A DNA stretch of 64,000 bases from Planktotalea arctica (GTDB taxonomy: Bacteria; Pseudomonadota; Alphaproteobacteria; Rhodobacterales; Rhodobacteraceae): positions 248,001-312,000 of the forward strand of contig NZ_MUHR01000006.1 of the NCBI RefSeq assembly GCF_002105285.1, in the 5' to 3' direction. Shown here one piece after another: positions 23,672 through 31,600 of the stretch. Made by a program: the position numbers and the translations under genes. The stretch's first letter is position 1. Each line of letters begins with the position of its first letter. The notes below the pieces were generated by a model. The model saw only the letters and a list, made by a program, of their open reading frames with translations. It did no database searches and was not told where the DNA came from.

Positions 23672-24691
23672 ATGACCAAAGACAACTCAACCCAAGAAGA
23701 CCAGTCAAACGCCAAAGCGCGCCGTGCACGGGGTGAATTCGTGCGCGGCGTCAGCGGGTTTCGCCACACAATTGGGGACGCGGACTTCCCACCTGAACCG
23801 GGGCGCTACCATTTATCTGTGGCGCTCAATTGCCCGTGGTGTCACCGTGTTACCTTGGCGCGCAACGTGCTGGGGTTGCAGGACAGCATCACTATGGATG
23901 TGGCGTTCCCAAACCGCACAACTGAAGACGACCCAGAAGGCCCCAACCTGTGGGAATTCGCACCCGAACGGATTGCGACCTTGACGGGCAAGCCTTTACC
24001 GGAATGCACAGCGGAGACTGGTACGGGAAACTCCCTTCGTCTGGCCAAACAGATTTACCGCGCAGAAGGTTCGCAGGAACAATCCGTTCCGATCCTCTAT
24101 GACAAAATCGCAGGCCGTATCGTGAACAACGAAAGCGCGGAGATCATCCGCATGCTTGACGGCGCAGCGAAGGCCCTTGGCAGCACAATTCCTGAGGCAG
24201 ATCGCGTGCGGCTGTACCCTGACACACTATCTGAGCGGGCAGAAATCGACGACCTGAACGATTTGATCTACACGACAATCAACAACGGGGCCTACAAGGC
24301 AGGCTTTTCGTCCGATCAGCGCATCTATGCGGCAGCGTTTGATGCCTATTTTGAAACACTCGCAAAATTAGATGATCTTTTGTCAGATGGCCGGGCGTTT
24401 CTAACTGGCGCACACTTCACAGAGGCCGATCTTCGCCTTTTCCCGACACTCTACCGCCACGACCCGGTCTATTTCGTCCGGATGAAATTGAACGGTGCAC
24501 GCATTCTTGATTACCCGCACGTGTGGCGCTGGTTATGTCGCGTCTATGCATTGCCGGGCATCACAGATGCAGGATCACTGGTTCACTGTCGCCAAGGTTA
24601 TTTCGGACGTAGCTGGAATGGCGTCGTCCCCGCAGGGCCCTTCAAACCGATGGCCTACCCAGAAGCATATGAGCGCCCAAATCTGGCGTAA
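23672..24691 (+). CDS. Glutathione S-transferase of the glutathionyl-hydroquinone reductase (ECM4/YqjG) type
   Basis: A 339-residue enzyme expected to reduce glutathionyl-(hydro)quinones. The active-site motif NCPWCHR is at about residues 50-56; a C-terminal helical domain follows with TEADLRLFPTLYRHDPVYFVRMK and HCRQGYFGRSWNGVVPAGP near the end. Family members use CPWA or CPWC with the first Cys catalytic. It starts 10 bases after the hemerythrin gene and closes the LysR-linked operon, supporting a quinone or electrophile detoxification role. Confidence 0.87.
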   Translation: MTKDNSTQEDQSNAKARRARGEFVRGVSGFRHTIGDADFPPEPGRYHLSVALNCPWCHRVTLARNVLGLQDSITMDVAFPNRTTEDDPEGPNLWEFAPERIATLTGKPLPECTAETGTGNSLRLAKQIYRAEGSQEQSVPILYDKIAGRIVNNESAEIIRMLDGAAKALGSTIPEADRVRLYPDTLSERAEIDDLNDLIYTTINNGAYKAGFSSDQRIYAAAFDAYFETLAKLDDLLSDGRAFLTGAHFTEADLRLFPTLYRHDPVYFVRMKLNGARILDYPHVWRWLCRVYALPGITDAGSLVHCRQGYFGRSWNGVVPAGPFKPMAYPEAYERPNLA

Positions 24692-24740
24692 GGATTCGAT
24701 AATCTCTAAGATCGCGATGAGTAGCTGAGTTCATAGCGGT

Positions 24741-24779
24741 CATTGGCGCAACTGCAGCCAATTCACACTTTGTCCCGCA
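24741..24779 (+). repeat. Dispersed cassette-junction repeat, copy F
   Basis: The 39-base block starts CATTGGCGCAACTGCAGCC and ends TTTGTCCCGCA and matches copy A (11194-11232, opposite strand) at 35 of 39 positions. Directly upstream, 24733-24740 (ATAGCGGT) matches the start of copy B. It lies 50 bases after the GST gene, at the right edge of cassette 3. Confidence 0.7.
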
Positions 24780-24912
24780 GTCTGTGTGTTCGACGGATTT
24801 GTCTTGCTGCGCCTTGCATGAATGGCCGGTTTTTCCGCCGCGTGGCGGCGTAGATGATTTTGCAATTGCGGCATTTTCTGTGCTGCGAGCGCGTGCAGCG
24901 AGAAAGCCGTAC

Positions 24913-25140
24913 TCACACATTGGGCTCGGATTCCCGCCGTTCGCTGCGATCAGCACCAAGGTCCGGTTCCGTTCCATGCCCCGGACAGCTCGGTGTCTCA
25001 GGTAGGTCATCTTCACAGAGGGCGGCCTGCGTGTCGCCGTTGTCCCACTGGTACAGCAGACCGATTTCAGCGCCTGTCCTAATGCACGTAATGCGGCCGA
25101 TTGCTTCGGCCGTCGCGCGAATATTCTCAAATTCGGGCAC
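24913..25140 (-). CDS. Small hypothetical protein downstream of the XRE regulator
   Basis: A 75-residue product beginning MPEFENIRATAEAIGRITCI, with a short beta-rich middle (GAEIGLLYQWDNGDTQAALCEDD) and a polar C-terminal tail. It begins 2 bases after the stop of the XRE gene, which suggests one transcript. No family is recognised, and the C-terminal 30 residues look like low-information sequence, so the gene could be real but short-lived or partly non-coding. Confidence 0.5.
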   Translation of the reverse strand: MPEFENIRATAEAIGRITCIRTGAEIGLLYQWDNGDTQAALCEDDLPETPSCPGHGTEPDLGADRSERRESEPNV

Positions 25141-25142
25141 AA

Positions 25143-25355
25143 CTAACCCCTCTCGTTAAACAATTCCTTCGGATCGACCTCAAGCGCACGGGCTATCCGC
25201 TCCAGAACATCTAGTGATGCTGAAAATTTGGCGAGTTCGATCTCGCTGACATAGCTGCGATCCATGTCCGCAGCTAAAGCTAACTGTTCTTGGCTCAATC
25301 CTCTGGAATTTCTTAGATTCTGAATATTTAGCCCTACGCGTTCCCTCAATTTCAT
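25143..25355 (-). CDS. XRE-family helix-turn-helix regulator
   Basis: A 70-residue DNA-binding protein made of little more than one lambda-repressor-like HTH (NLRNSRGLSQEQLALAADMD, then RSYVSEIELAKFSASLDVLERIARALEVDP). Such small regulators often control conjugation or excision of mobile elements. It is divergent from the exported protein gene at 25514. The 158-base gap between contains an imperfect inverted repeat around CTCGCATATGGTGTATGAG (25437-25455) that could be its operator. Confidence 0.85.
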   Translation of the reverse strand: MKLRERVGLNIQNLRNSRGLSQEQLALAADMDRSYVSEIELAKFSASLDVLERIARALEVDPKELFNERG

Positions 25356-25513
25356 GGCCTGTCTTCGGCCAATTCATGCGGGTTGCTCTACGGAATATAT
25401 CCCACAAAGCGCGCGCGAGCGGTTCAAAGCACTTACTCGCATATGGTGTATGAGTGGAAGTTGGGTGAAACTTTTCAATACTATTGCTATGTAAACAAAA
25501 GATATGGATTGAA

Positions 25514-26155
25514 ATGACACTCAAAATCATCTGCAACTGGCTTGGCGGGCTTGCCTTAGCCTTAATATCGGGCACCGTCCCTCAGGCAGCAAAGGCTTAT
25601 CAGGTTGATTGTGCCATTCTGCTTTGCATTGCTGGTGGGTGGCCAGCTTCAGCAGAATGTGCCCATGCTCGTGCTGTTTTCATTAAGCGGATAACGCCTT
25701 GGCCGATCGAGCCGCCGTTGCAGATCTGGCGTTGCCCGATGGGGGTGGCGGAGCGAGGGCCACTGCAAAGCACTGCTCCTCGGGTTTGGCTGGCAAGTGA
25801 CCATGCCGAGGCGGATTTTGCTCAGACCATTTTAGCGCAGGTCATCGAGGGCGGTGCCGACATCGACATCAGCGGCTTAGAGTTCGATTTCGTGCGCTCG
25901 ATCCGCGTATGGGACGTGCGCCACTATAGCCATCGTGAACGTGGCCGCGACGACGATTGCTCAGAAAGCTATAATATGCACCTGGGCACCTATGGCGCGC
26001 AGGGCGATTTTAGCTGGCAGCGCACCACGCCTGCGGCAGCCCCGCAATGGGTTCTACCATCGCGTCGTTGCTTTTCGTCAAATTGGCGGCGAGGCGTTGG
26101 TGTTGAATGGGAAGATCACGAGGGCAACCACGGTTATGAGTGGGTGGCTTATTGA
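25514..26155 (+). CDS. Exported hypothetical protein with TrbM-like Cys pattern
   Basis: A 213-residue protein from ATG 25514 with a signal peptide (residues 1-28, GLALALISGTVPQAAKA). The mature start, YQVDCAILLCIAGGWPASAECAHARAV, resembles the Cys pattern of TrbM-type conjugation proteins, and the ITPWPIEPPLQIWRCP block adds another Cys. The C-terminal half is Trp- and Arg-rich. The TrbM relation rests only on this pattern and on the presence of the VirB genes in the same island. Location is probably periplasmic. Confidence 0.65.
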   Translation: MTLKIICNWLGGLALALISGTVPQAAKAYQVDCAILLCIAGGWPASAECAHARAVFIKRITPWPIEPPLQIWRCPMGVAERGPLQSTAPRVWLASDHAEADFAQTILAQVIEGGADIDISGLEFDFVRSIRVWDVRHYSHRERGRDDDCSESYNMHLGTYGAQGDFSWQRTTPAAAPQWVLPSRRCFSSNWRRGVGVEWEDHEGNHGYEWVAY

Positions 26156-26157
26156 GG

Positions 26158-26463
26158 CTAGTCCCCGATTTCCTTCATGCGCTCTGCGATATCACCAGCA
26201 ACGCGCTCATATAGGTTGGCTTGCTTGTCTCTGGCCGAACCCGGTTTGGGATTTCGACGGCGGATTCTTTTGGCAAGCCAGAACAGCATCCGGGCAGCAG
26301 GATCGGACGTCGCATCCGGTTCTGCTGCGGGGTATTTTTCTTCCAGTGCGACAACAATTTCCTGAGACAGGCTGCGCCGGTTGATTGTGGCATGCGTTTC
26401 CAACCGCTTTTTAAGCGCGGCGGGGAGCAAGAGTTTGAATTGGAGCAAGGCTTCATCTTTCAT
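26158..26463 (-). CDS. Arc/ribbon-helix-helix DNA-binding protein
   Basis: A 101-residue protein from ATG 26463 (a longer frame reaches 26505 but would cover the operator). The N terminus has the ribbon-helix-helix pattern of Arc-like repressors: KDEALLQFKLLLPAALKKRLETHATINRRSLSQEIVVALEEKYP. A basic, Ala/Arg-rich tail follows. It faces a second RHH gene at 26533 across a gap with two GGACA-N5-TGTCC sites. It probably represses one or both promoters. Confidence 0.8.
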   Translation of the reverse strand: MKDEALLQFKLLLPAALKKRLETHATINRRSLSQEIVVALEEKYPAAEPDATSDPAARMLFWLAKRIRRRNPKPGSARDKQANLYERVAGDIAERMKEIGD

Positions 26464-26474
26464 GATTGCATGAT

Positions 26475-26514
26475 GGACAATATTTGTCCCTAATGATATG
26501 GACATTTTGTGTCC
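26475..26514. promoter_or_regulatory. Twin palindromic operators between divergent RHH genes
   Basis: GGACAATATTTGTCC (26475-26489) is a near-perfect palindrome, and GGACATTTTGTGTCC (26500-26514) has the same arms; both read GGACA-N5-TGTCC. They lie 25 bases apart, centre to centre, between the two ribbon-helix-helix genes. This matches how Arc/Mnt-type dimers bind tandem inverted half-sites, so they are likely operators for one or both proteins. Confidence 0.65.
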
Positions 26515-26532
26515 CTTTGTCGAGGTGTGAAT

Positions 26533-26694
26533 ATGAAAACAACCCAGTTCAAACTTAACCTGCCAGCGGACGTGAAAGCCTGGCTAGAAGAAGAGGCGGT
26601 GCGGAACCTACGCTCGCAGGGGTCGCAAGTTGTGTCCTGCCTGCGGGCAGCAATGTCGCGACAAGAGACGCTTCGCGAGGGGGCTGAGAAATGA
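26533..26694 (+). CDS. Second ribbon-helix-helix (Arc-like) protein
   Basis: A 53-residue product from ATG 26533 with a GAGG-type ribosome site. It begins MKTTQFKLNLPADVKAWLEEEAVRNLRSQGSQVVSCLRAAM, the minimal RHH fold, with almost nothing else, much like phage Arc. Its stop overlaps the next start by 4 bases (ATGA), so it is coupled to the HTH/excisionase-like gene and then the integrase; it probably helps control excision. Confidence 0.75.
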   Translation: MKTTQFKLNLPADVKAWLEEEAVRNLRSQGSQVVSCLRAAMSRQETLREGAEK

Positions 26695-26948
26695 GCCTGA
26701 ACCAAATCCAACTGATTCCGACGCCGGAACTGGCGCTTTTGTTTGGGTACAATGAACCAAGCGCGTCATTCTACGATTTCTGCCGCCGGACGGGCATCGC
26801 CCCCGTACCTGGACGACGGGGTTGGTATGATCCGAAACTCATTCGGGCGCGATTGGATGCTGTTCAGGGCATAAGCGCCGCCAAGCGAGAGGCAACTACG
26901 CAACCGAGCCTCGTTGCACAGCGGAGAGCGCGCCATGCCCAGAAGTAA
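26691..26948 (+). CDS. Small helix-turn-helix protein before the integrase (excisionase-like)
   Basis: An 85-residue basic protein starting MSLNQIQLIPTPELALLFGY. A region around PSASFYDFCRRTGIAPVPGRRGWYDPKLIRARLDAV resembles a winged-helix or AlpA/Xis-type DNA-binding segment. It overlaps the RHH gene before it by 4 bases and the integrase start by 14 bases. Excisionase function is suggested by position before an integrase; the similarity is weak. Confidence 0.65.
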   Translation: MSLNQIQLIPTPELALLFGYNEPSASFYDFCRRTGIAPVPGRRGWYDPKLIRARLDAVQGISAAKREATTQPSLVAQRRARHAQK

Positions 26949-28011
26949 CCTACCCAAAGGGGTTCACCGTGTCCGACGCAAAGTCGTATCTGGTGTTCGA
27001 TATCATTTTTACGCGTGGCGAGGTGGTCCCAAGTTTTGGGAAGGAACAGAGCCAAACCCCAAAGAGCCAGAATTTTTCCATGCCTTTTCACAGTGCGGCA
27101 TGCCGATTAGTCCTACCGAATATCTGACGACCCATTTGGTTGATGATTTTCTCTCTAGTGCGTCTTTGCCTAAAGCCGAGCGGTCCAAAGCAGATATTCG
27201 AAAGTGGCTGGAATTTTTTCGCGAGGAGTTCGGGGCGGATCCAATTGCAATGTTCGAAGAGCGCGCTTCAAGGGGCGAAGTGAATAATTGGCGAAAGAAA
27301 TGGCTTCATTCGCCCAAGCAGCACGACATGGCGGGCACACATGCGACTCGTGTTTTGAATTGGGCGGTAGAAGAGGGGAAGCTCAAAGAGCACCACTGCC
27401 ATAAGCTAAAGAAGCTCTATCAATCGAACCGTACCGAAATCATCTGGACGAGCGGCGATTTTGCTCAGTTTAATAGGCATGCGCCCAAATGGGTCCAACG
27501 GATCTTAAGGGCAGGTTGCGAAACCGGTTTGCGGGCGGCCGATTTGGTTCAGGTCAAGATGGACCAGTTCGAAGACACACCCCACGGTAAACGACTTCGC
27601 TTTCGCACCAGTAAGCGTGGGCAAATCGCTTTCATCCCAGCAACCGCAGCACTTGAAAAATTGATCGCTGAAACGCCAGAACATCAGGAAATGCTACTAG
27701 TTTCTGAGTTGGGGAGGCCACTAACGGCTCGCTGGGCATCGAACCAGATCACGAAGTGGCGGCGCGAAGCGCAGATACCTCCGTGGATTGATGGGCGTGA
27801 AAAGACTCTTTCCGATACACGAGGGACAGCTGCGACAAGATTGCTGAACGCAGATCTGTCTTTGCGCCAGATTGCAGTCCTGATGGGGTGGTCTGTGCGC
27901 TACGCCGCGCAAGTTATCGAACATTACGCGCAGGTTAGCCCCGACGAAAGCGATGCAGTTTTGCGCAAGCTCAATCGGGCAAAATCACTGTCTCAAAACA
28001 CAAAAATGTAA
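26935..28011 (+). CDS. Tyrosine integrase of the tRNA-Cys island
   Basis: Site-specific recombinase of 358 residues from ATG 26935. It has an N-terminal arm-binding and core-binding region (to about residue 170) and a catalytic domain: first Arg in GCETGLRAADLVQV, then LSDTRGTAATRLL and LMGWSVRYAAQVIEHY. In this subfamily the usual His of the HxxR box is replaced (DTR) and the following His position is Trp, with the Tyr of EHY as the expected nucleophile. It reads toward the tRNA-Cys 3' end 62 bases away, the likely attachment site. Confidence 0.9.
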   Translation: MPRSNLPKGVHRVRRKVVSGVRYHFYAWRGGPKFWEGTEPNPKEPEFFHAFSQCGMPISPTEYLTTHLVDDFLSSASLPKAERSKADIRKWLEFFREEFGADPIAMFEERASRGEVNNWRKKWLHSPKQHDMAGTHATRVLNWAVEEGKLKEHHCHKLKKLYQSNRTEIIWTSGDFAQFNRHAPKWVQRILRAGCETGLRAADLVQVKMDQFEDTPHGKRLRFRTSKRGQIAFIPATAALEKLIAETPEHQEMLLVSELGRPLTARWASNQITKWRREAQIPPWIDGREKTLSDTRGTAATRLLNADLSLRQIAVLMGWSVRYAAQVIEHYAQVSPDESDAVLRKLNRAKSLSQNTKM

Positions 28012-28072
28012 ACGCCCCTGTAAACGGGGGCCCCAAGCACGGGAAGGAATAGTCTAAGTGTTTGATTTTCAC

Positions 28073-28146
28073 TGGAGGCGAGTACCGGAATCGAACCGGT
28101 GTACGCGGATTTGCAATCCGCTGCATAACCACTCTACCAACTCGCC
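28073..28146 (-). tRNA. tRNA-Cys (GCA)
   Basis: On the minus strand the 74 bases fold as a standard tRNA: acceptor GGCGAGT pairing with ACTCGCC, D arm around GTAGAGTGGTTATG, anticodon stem GCGGA/TCCGC with loop TTGCAAA (anticodon GCA), T arm CCGGTTCGATTCCGG and an encoded 3' CCA. It is intact, so the adjoining island restores its 3' end after integration. Core genes begin 150 bases to the right. Confidence 0.97.
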
Positions 28147-28300
28147 AGCCAGCGGTGCAGAGCAGATAGCTGATCTGTAAAAGCGCTGCAAGTGCCAAGC
28201 GCGGCGAATTCACGCTAATTCTAACGCTCTCTGGGCGTTGTGGGCGCGCGCGCTATGTGGCAAGACGGATCAAAGGATTCTGAACGAGCGAGTTTAGCCA

Positions 28301-28954
28301 ATGTCTGATTTTACCGCGCGCCGTGTGATGATGGTCGACACGCAAGTGCGCCCCTCCGATGTCACCAAATTCCCGATCATTGATGCGATGCTGGATGTCG
28401 CACGCGAAAACTTTGTGCCGCGTGATCGCCGCGAGGCGGCCTATATGGACGGAAATATCCCGCTCGGGGCGGGGCGCACAGTGCTCGAACCGCGCAGCTT
28501 TGCAAAGATGCTTGATGCGTTGGACCTGCAAAACGACGAACTCGTGCTCGATATTGGTTCGGGGCTTGGCTATTCCGCTGCTGTAATGGCGCATATCGCG
28601 CAGGCTATCGTTGCCTGCGAAGCGGACGAAAGCATGTCCGCCGAGAGCGAAGTCGCGCTAAATGATGCCGGCATCGACAATGTGATCGCCCATGTGGGCG
28701 CGCTGGATGCAGGGGTACCAGAGCATGGCCCTTATGACGTTATAGCCATTCAGGGCGGTGTCGAATTGGTGCCGGACGCGATTTTGGAGCAGTTGAAGGA
28801 GGGGGGGCGCATTGCGGCCTTGTTCATGGAGGGTGCTTTGGGTGAAGTGCGCGTTGGTCACAAGATCGGTGGGCGGATGAACTGGCGTCTTGCCTTCAAC
28901 GCAAGCGCGCCAATCTTGCCCGGATTTGCCAAAGAGCGCGCCTTTGCGCTTTGA
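28301..28954 (+). CDS. pcm: Protein-L-isoaspartate O-methyltransferase family
   Basis: SAM-dependent methyltransferase of 217 residues that repairs isomerised aspartate in old proteins. The SAM-binding motif I is LDIGSGLGYSAA (about residues 86-98), with the pre-motif RDRREAAYMDGNIPLGAGRTVLEPRSFAKML and post-motif DVIAIQGGVE. It lies directly before tolC in a cluster common in roseobacters, where the gene is often annotated as pcm-like rather than proven. Cytosolic. Confidence 0.88.
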   Translation: MSDFTARRVMMVDTQVRPSDVTKFPIIDAMLDVARENFVPRDRREAAYMDGNIPLGAGRTVLEPRSFAKMLDALDLQNDELVLDIGSGLGYSAAVMAHIAQAIVACEADESMSAESEVALNDAGIDNVIAHVGALDAGVPEHGPYDVIAIQGGVELVPDAILEQLKEGGRIAALFMEGALGEVRVGHKIGGRMNWRLAFNASAPILPGFAKERAFAL

Positions 28955-29052
28955 AAATTGCCCCTGCGTGCGACGGAGAAGTCTTCGGCGCACGTACTAG
29001 TCGGGGCAGGCGCTGTGCGCTTACTGTCTGCATACCTGTTTAGGGGAATACG

Positions 29053-30462
29053 ATGAGAGTTTTGAAATTGCGCACTAAAGGCTGGCTTGTCGCATTCGGG
29101 CTGACGCTTATGAGCGTGCAATCGGCGCAGGCCGAGACCCTTTCGGACGCTTTGATCGGCGCGTTCAATCACTCTGGTCTGCTTGAACAGAACCGTGCCC
29201 TTTTGCGCGCCGCGGACGAGGATGTTGCGGTTGCAACAGCCGCACTGCGCCCGATCCTGAATTTCACCGGATCGCTTGGCCGCACTTATGCGCGCACGAC
29301 GAACAGAACGACCAGCGTTTTGTCCGAAACCAACGGCACGTCAGCCAGTATGGGCCTGTCTGCTGAGCTGTTGATCTATGACGGCGGGCAATCGAAACTG
29401 GCGATCGAAGCTGCCAAGGAAAATGTTCTGTCGACGCGCGCGCGGTTGTTGTCGTTAGAGCAATCGGTGCTTTTGCGTGGAATCCAAGCCTATATGAATG
29501 TGCTGCGCGCAAGCGAGACAGTGGGCCTGCGCCAAAGCAACGTGCGCTTGATCACGCAAGAACTGCGCGCAGCGCGCGATCGCTTCGAAGTGGGCGAGAT
29601 CACCCGCACCAATGTGGCGCTTGCCGAGGCCCGGCTAGCGTCTGCGCGCTCGGCACTTGCGGCTGCCGAAGGTGGCTTGATCAGCGCCGAAGAAGAATAT
29701 CGCGCCGCGATCGGCCGCACGCCGGGCCGGCTGGGCAAGCCGGGCACGCTGCCTGAAACGGCCAGTTCCGTTGAAAAGGCCAAATCAATCGCCGTACGCA
29801 ACCATCCGGATATGCAGGCGGTGCAGCACGACGTGGCCGCGGCCGAGTTGAATGTTTTGCGCGCAAACGCAGCTATGAGCGGCAGCGTGCGTCTGCGCGG
29901 TGGTGTGAACCGGACAGAAAATGCGACGGCAAATACCAGCACGAATTCCGGTTCGCTGTCGCTCGAAGCCAGCGTGCCGATCTATCAGGGGGGGCGCTTG
30001 TCGGCGCTGCACCGCCAGGCGATGGCCCGCCGCGACGGCGCGCGCTCAGGTTTGCACATCGTGCGGCTCCAGATCGAGCAGCAGGTCGGTAATGCCTTCG
30101 CACAATTGCGCGTTTCCGCCGCTTCGCGCGACGCTAGCCAGCGTCAGATCAGAGCGGCCAGCGTCGCCTTTCGCGGTGTGCGCGAAGAGGCGAGTGTCGG
30201 TTCGCGCACCACGCTGGATGTGTTGAACGCCGAGCAGGAATTACTCGACGCGCGCTTTGCGCTGGTCAATGTCCAGACAGATGAAATCATCGCGGCCTAT
30301 ACCGCTTTGTCGGCAATGGGCTTGCTGACCGCAAAGCATTTGAACCTGCCAGTGCAGCAATATGACCCTGCCGCCTATTACAATCTGGTGAAAGATGCGC
30401 CCGCGCGTAGCGTTCAAGGGGACAAGCTGGACCGCGTTCTGCGTGCGCTTGGTAAGGAGTAG
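29053..30462 (+). CDS. tolC: TolC-family outer-membrane efflux protein
   Basis: Outer-membrane channel of 469 residues used by type I secretion and RND efflux. It has a signal peptide (LTLMSVQSAQA), then two repeated OEP domains with long helices and short beta-barrel segments (e.g. LNFTGSLGRTYARTTN in the first half; VRLRGGVNRTENATAN in the second). The C-terminal region ends after LTAKHLNLPVQQYDPAAYYNLV. Length fits. It precedes the DUF2497 gene by 112 bases. Confidence 0.92.
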   Translation: MRVLKLRTKGWLVAFGLTLMSVQSAQAETLSDALIGAFNHSGLLEQNRALLRAADEDVAVATAALRPILNFTGSLGRTYARTTNRTTSVLSETNGTSASMGLSAELLIYDGGQSKLAIEAAKENVLSTRARLLSLEQSVLLRGIQAYMNVLRASETVGLRQSNVRLITQELRAARDRFEVGEITRTNVALAEARLASARSALAAAEGGLISAEEEYRAAIGRTPGRLGKPGTLPETASSVEKAKSIAVRNHPDMQAVQHDVAAAELNVLRANAAMSGSVRLRGGVNRTENATANTSTNSGSLSLEASVPIYQGGRLSALHRQAMARRDGARSGLHIVRLQIEQQVGNAFAQLRVSAASRDASQRQIRAASVAFRGVREEASVGSRTTLDVLNAEQELLDARFALVNVQTDEIIAAYTALSAMGLLTAKHLNLPVQQYDPAAYYNLVKDAPARSVQGDKLDRVLRALGKE

Positions 30463-30574
30463 GGCGCGCATAAAATTGCCATGTGCATATGCTAAAGTCC
30501 TTCTAATTGGTTCTATCTGTTGTGAGAATCTGTAGGGGCGGCTAACCTGCGCCCGAGAACAGAGTGGATTTATT

Positions 30575-31600
30575 ATGTCAAACCCGGTGAGCAATGTTGA
30601 AATAGAGGATGTATTGTCCTCGATACGTCGACTTGTTTCGGATGAGGCACGCGCGTCCAGTCGCGGGCGCGTCGATGTTGCGTTCCACTCTGATGTGCCG
30701 CCCCAACCTGTTGAAAACGAGGCGAAATTGAACGCGTCCCAACTGCAAGAGCCGCCGCGCACCGCTGCGCCAGCGTTGGTTTTGACGCCTTCGTTGCGCG
30801 TTCAGCAGCCCGAGGAAGAGAACGCACAAACGGCGCAGCCGCCGGTGCAATCCGATGCGGCGCAGGACACGGATGACACGTCTGCATTGATTCTGTCGCC
30901 GGACGTGCAATTGCCCGATTCCACTAGCCGCGCTGATGCAGAGCAAGCTGAGGGCACCGCGCCCGAGAAAGCACAACCCTCCGAGGACGCTCAACCCGCT
31001 TTGGCAGATCAGACGCCGGAGCTTGAGCAGCCCCTCGATGAGGTGCATCCCGAACCTGAAACCTTGGAGCCCGAGCAAAGTGTTACAGACACATCGGGCG
31101 ATGATGAAACCTTGATGCATGATGATCAACCCCTTGGGATTGAGGCGAAAATAGCCGCACTCGAAGCATTGATTGGTCATACTGGGAATGATTTCGAACC
31201 TGATGGCGCAGAAGATGGCGGTAATGCCGCGCGCCGCGGTGCGCCGCTCCCTTGGGAGGACAGCGATGAGCGGCGTTTGCCGCCTTCAGACATGTCGCTA
31301 CCCGACCCTGATGACGCGTCTCACGCGGCGACCTTCAGTGATGCTTCCTTTGCCTTTCAGCGCGCTCATGCGGAAGCTGTGAGCACTGCGCAGGGTGAAT
31401 TGGAAAGCAATGTGGCAGACGCGCTGCTCGATAATGACGATCCAGCCACGCTGCTCGATGAAGAGGGGCTGCGCGATATGGTGTCGGAAATCGTGCGTCA
31501 GGAGCTGCAAGGCCCGCTTGGTGAGCGGATCACGCGCAACGTGCGCAAACTCGTGCGCCGCGAAATTTACCGCGCTTTAGCCGCGAACGAACTGGATTAA
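30575..31600 (+). CDS. DUF2497/PopZ-like polar organising protein
   Basis: A 341-residue acidic protein. The N terminus [18 protein letters not shown] and the C-terminal helices [20 protein letters not shown], then [19 protein letters not shown], match the two conserved ends of DUF2497/PopZ proteins, which form a matrix at the cell pole that anchors ParB/chromosome origins in alphaproteobacteria. The middle (about 35-270) is Pro/Glu/Asp-rich and disordered, as in PopZ. Its stop overlaps the convergent cobQ stop. Confidence 0.85.
   Translation: MSNPVSNVEIEDVLSSIRRLVSDEARASSRGRVDVAFHSDVPPQPVENEAKLNASQLQEPPRTAAPALVLTPSLRVQQPEEENAQTAQPPVQSDAAQDTDDTSALILSPDVQLPDSTSRADAEQAEGTAPEKAQPSEDAQPALADQTPELEQPLDEVHPEPETLEPEQSVTDTSGDDETLMHDDQPLGIEAKIAALEALIGHTGNDFEPDGAEDGGNAARRGAPLPWEDSDERRLPPSDMSLPDPDDASHAATFSDASFAFQRAHAEAVSTAQGELESNVADALLDNDDPATLLDEEGLRDMVSEIVRQELQGPLGERITRNVRKLVRREIYRALAANELD

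Larger units (their letters stand above)
1..28072. mobile_element. tRNA-Cys-associated genomic island with VirB T4SS (left end outside window)
   Basis: A tyrosine integrase (26935-28011) reads toward the 3' end of an intact tRNA-Cys gene (28073-28146, minus strand), the classical arrangement of an element integrated at a tRNA 3' end. Everything left of the tRNA is accessory in character: a VirB secretion operon, two recombinases, paired RHH regulators, an XRE regulator and regulator-led metabolic cassettes. Everything to the right is housekeeping. The distal attachment site, relaxase and coupling protein are not seen and would have to lie left of base 1. That it is an integrative conjugative element is inference; an immobile island, or two nested elements, is also possible. 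Confidence 0.7.

Noticed and set aside
11134-24912. CRISPR array in the island gaps
   Set aside because: Repeats found are few, imperfect, widely spaced and in both orientations; there is no regular spacer pattern and no cas gene.
24784-25159. Plus-strand open frames over the XRE/small-protein region
   Set aside because: They run antisense to the XRE gene and its partner and have no ribosome site or family-like sequence.
28147-28300. A second attachment site right of the tRNA-Cys
   Set aside because: No repeat of the tRNA 3' end was seen here, and element growth is expected on the left, at the tRNA 3' side.
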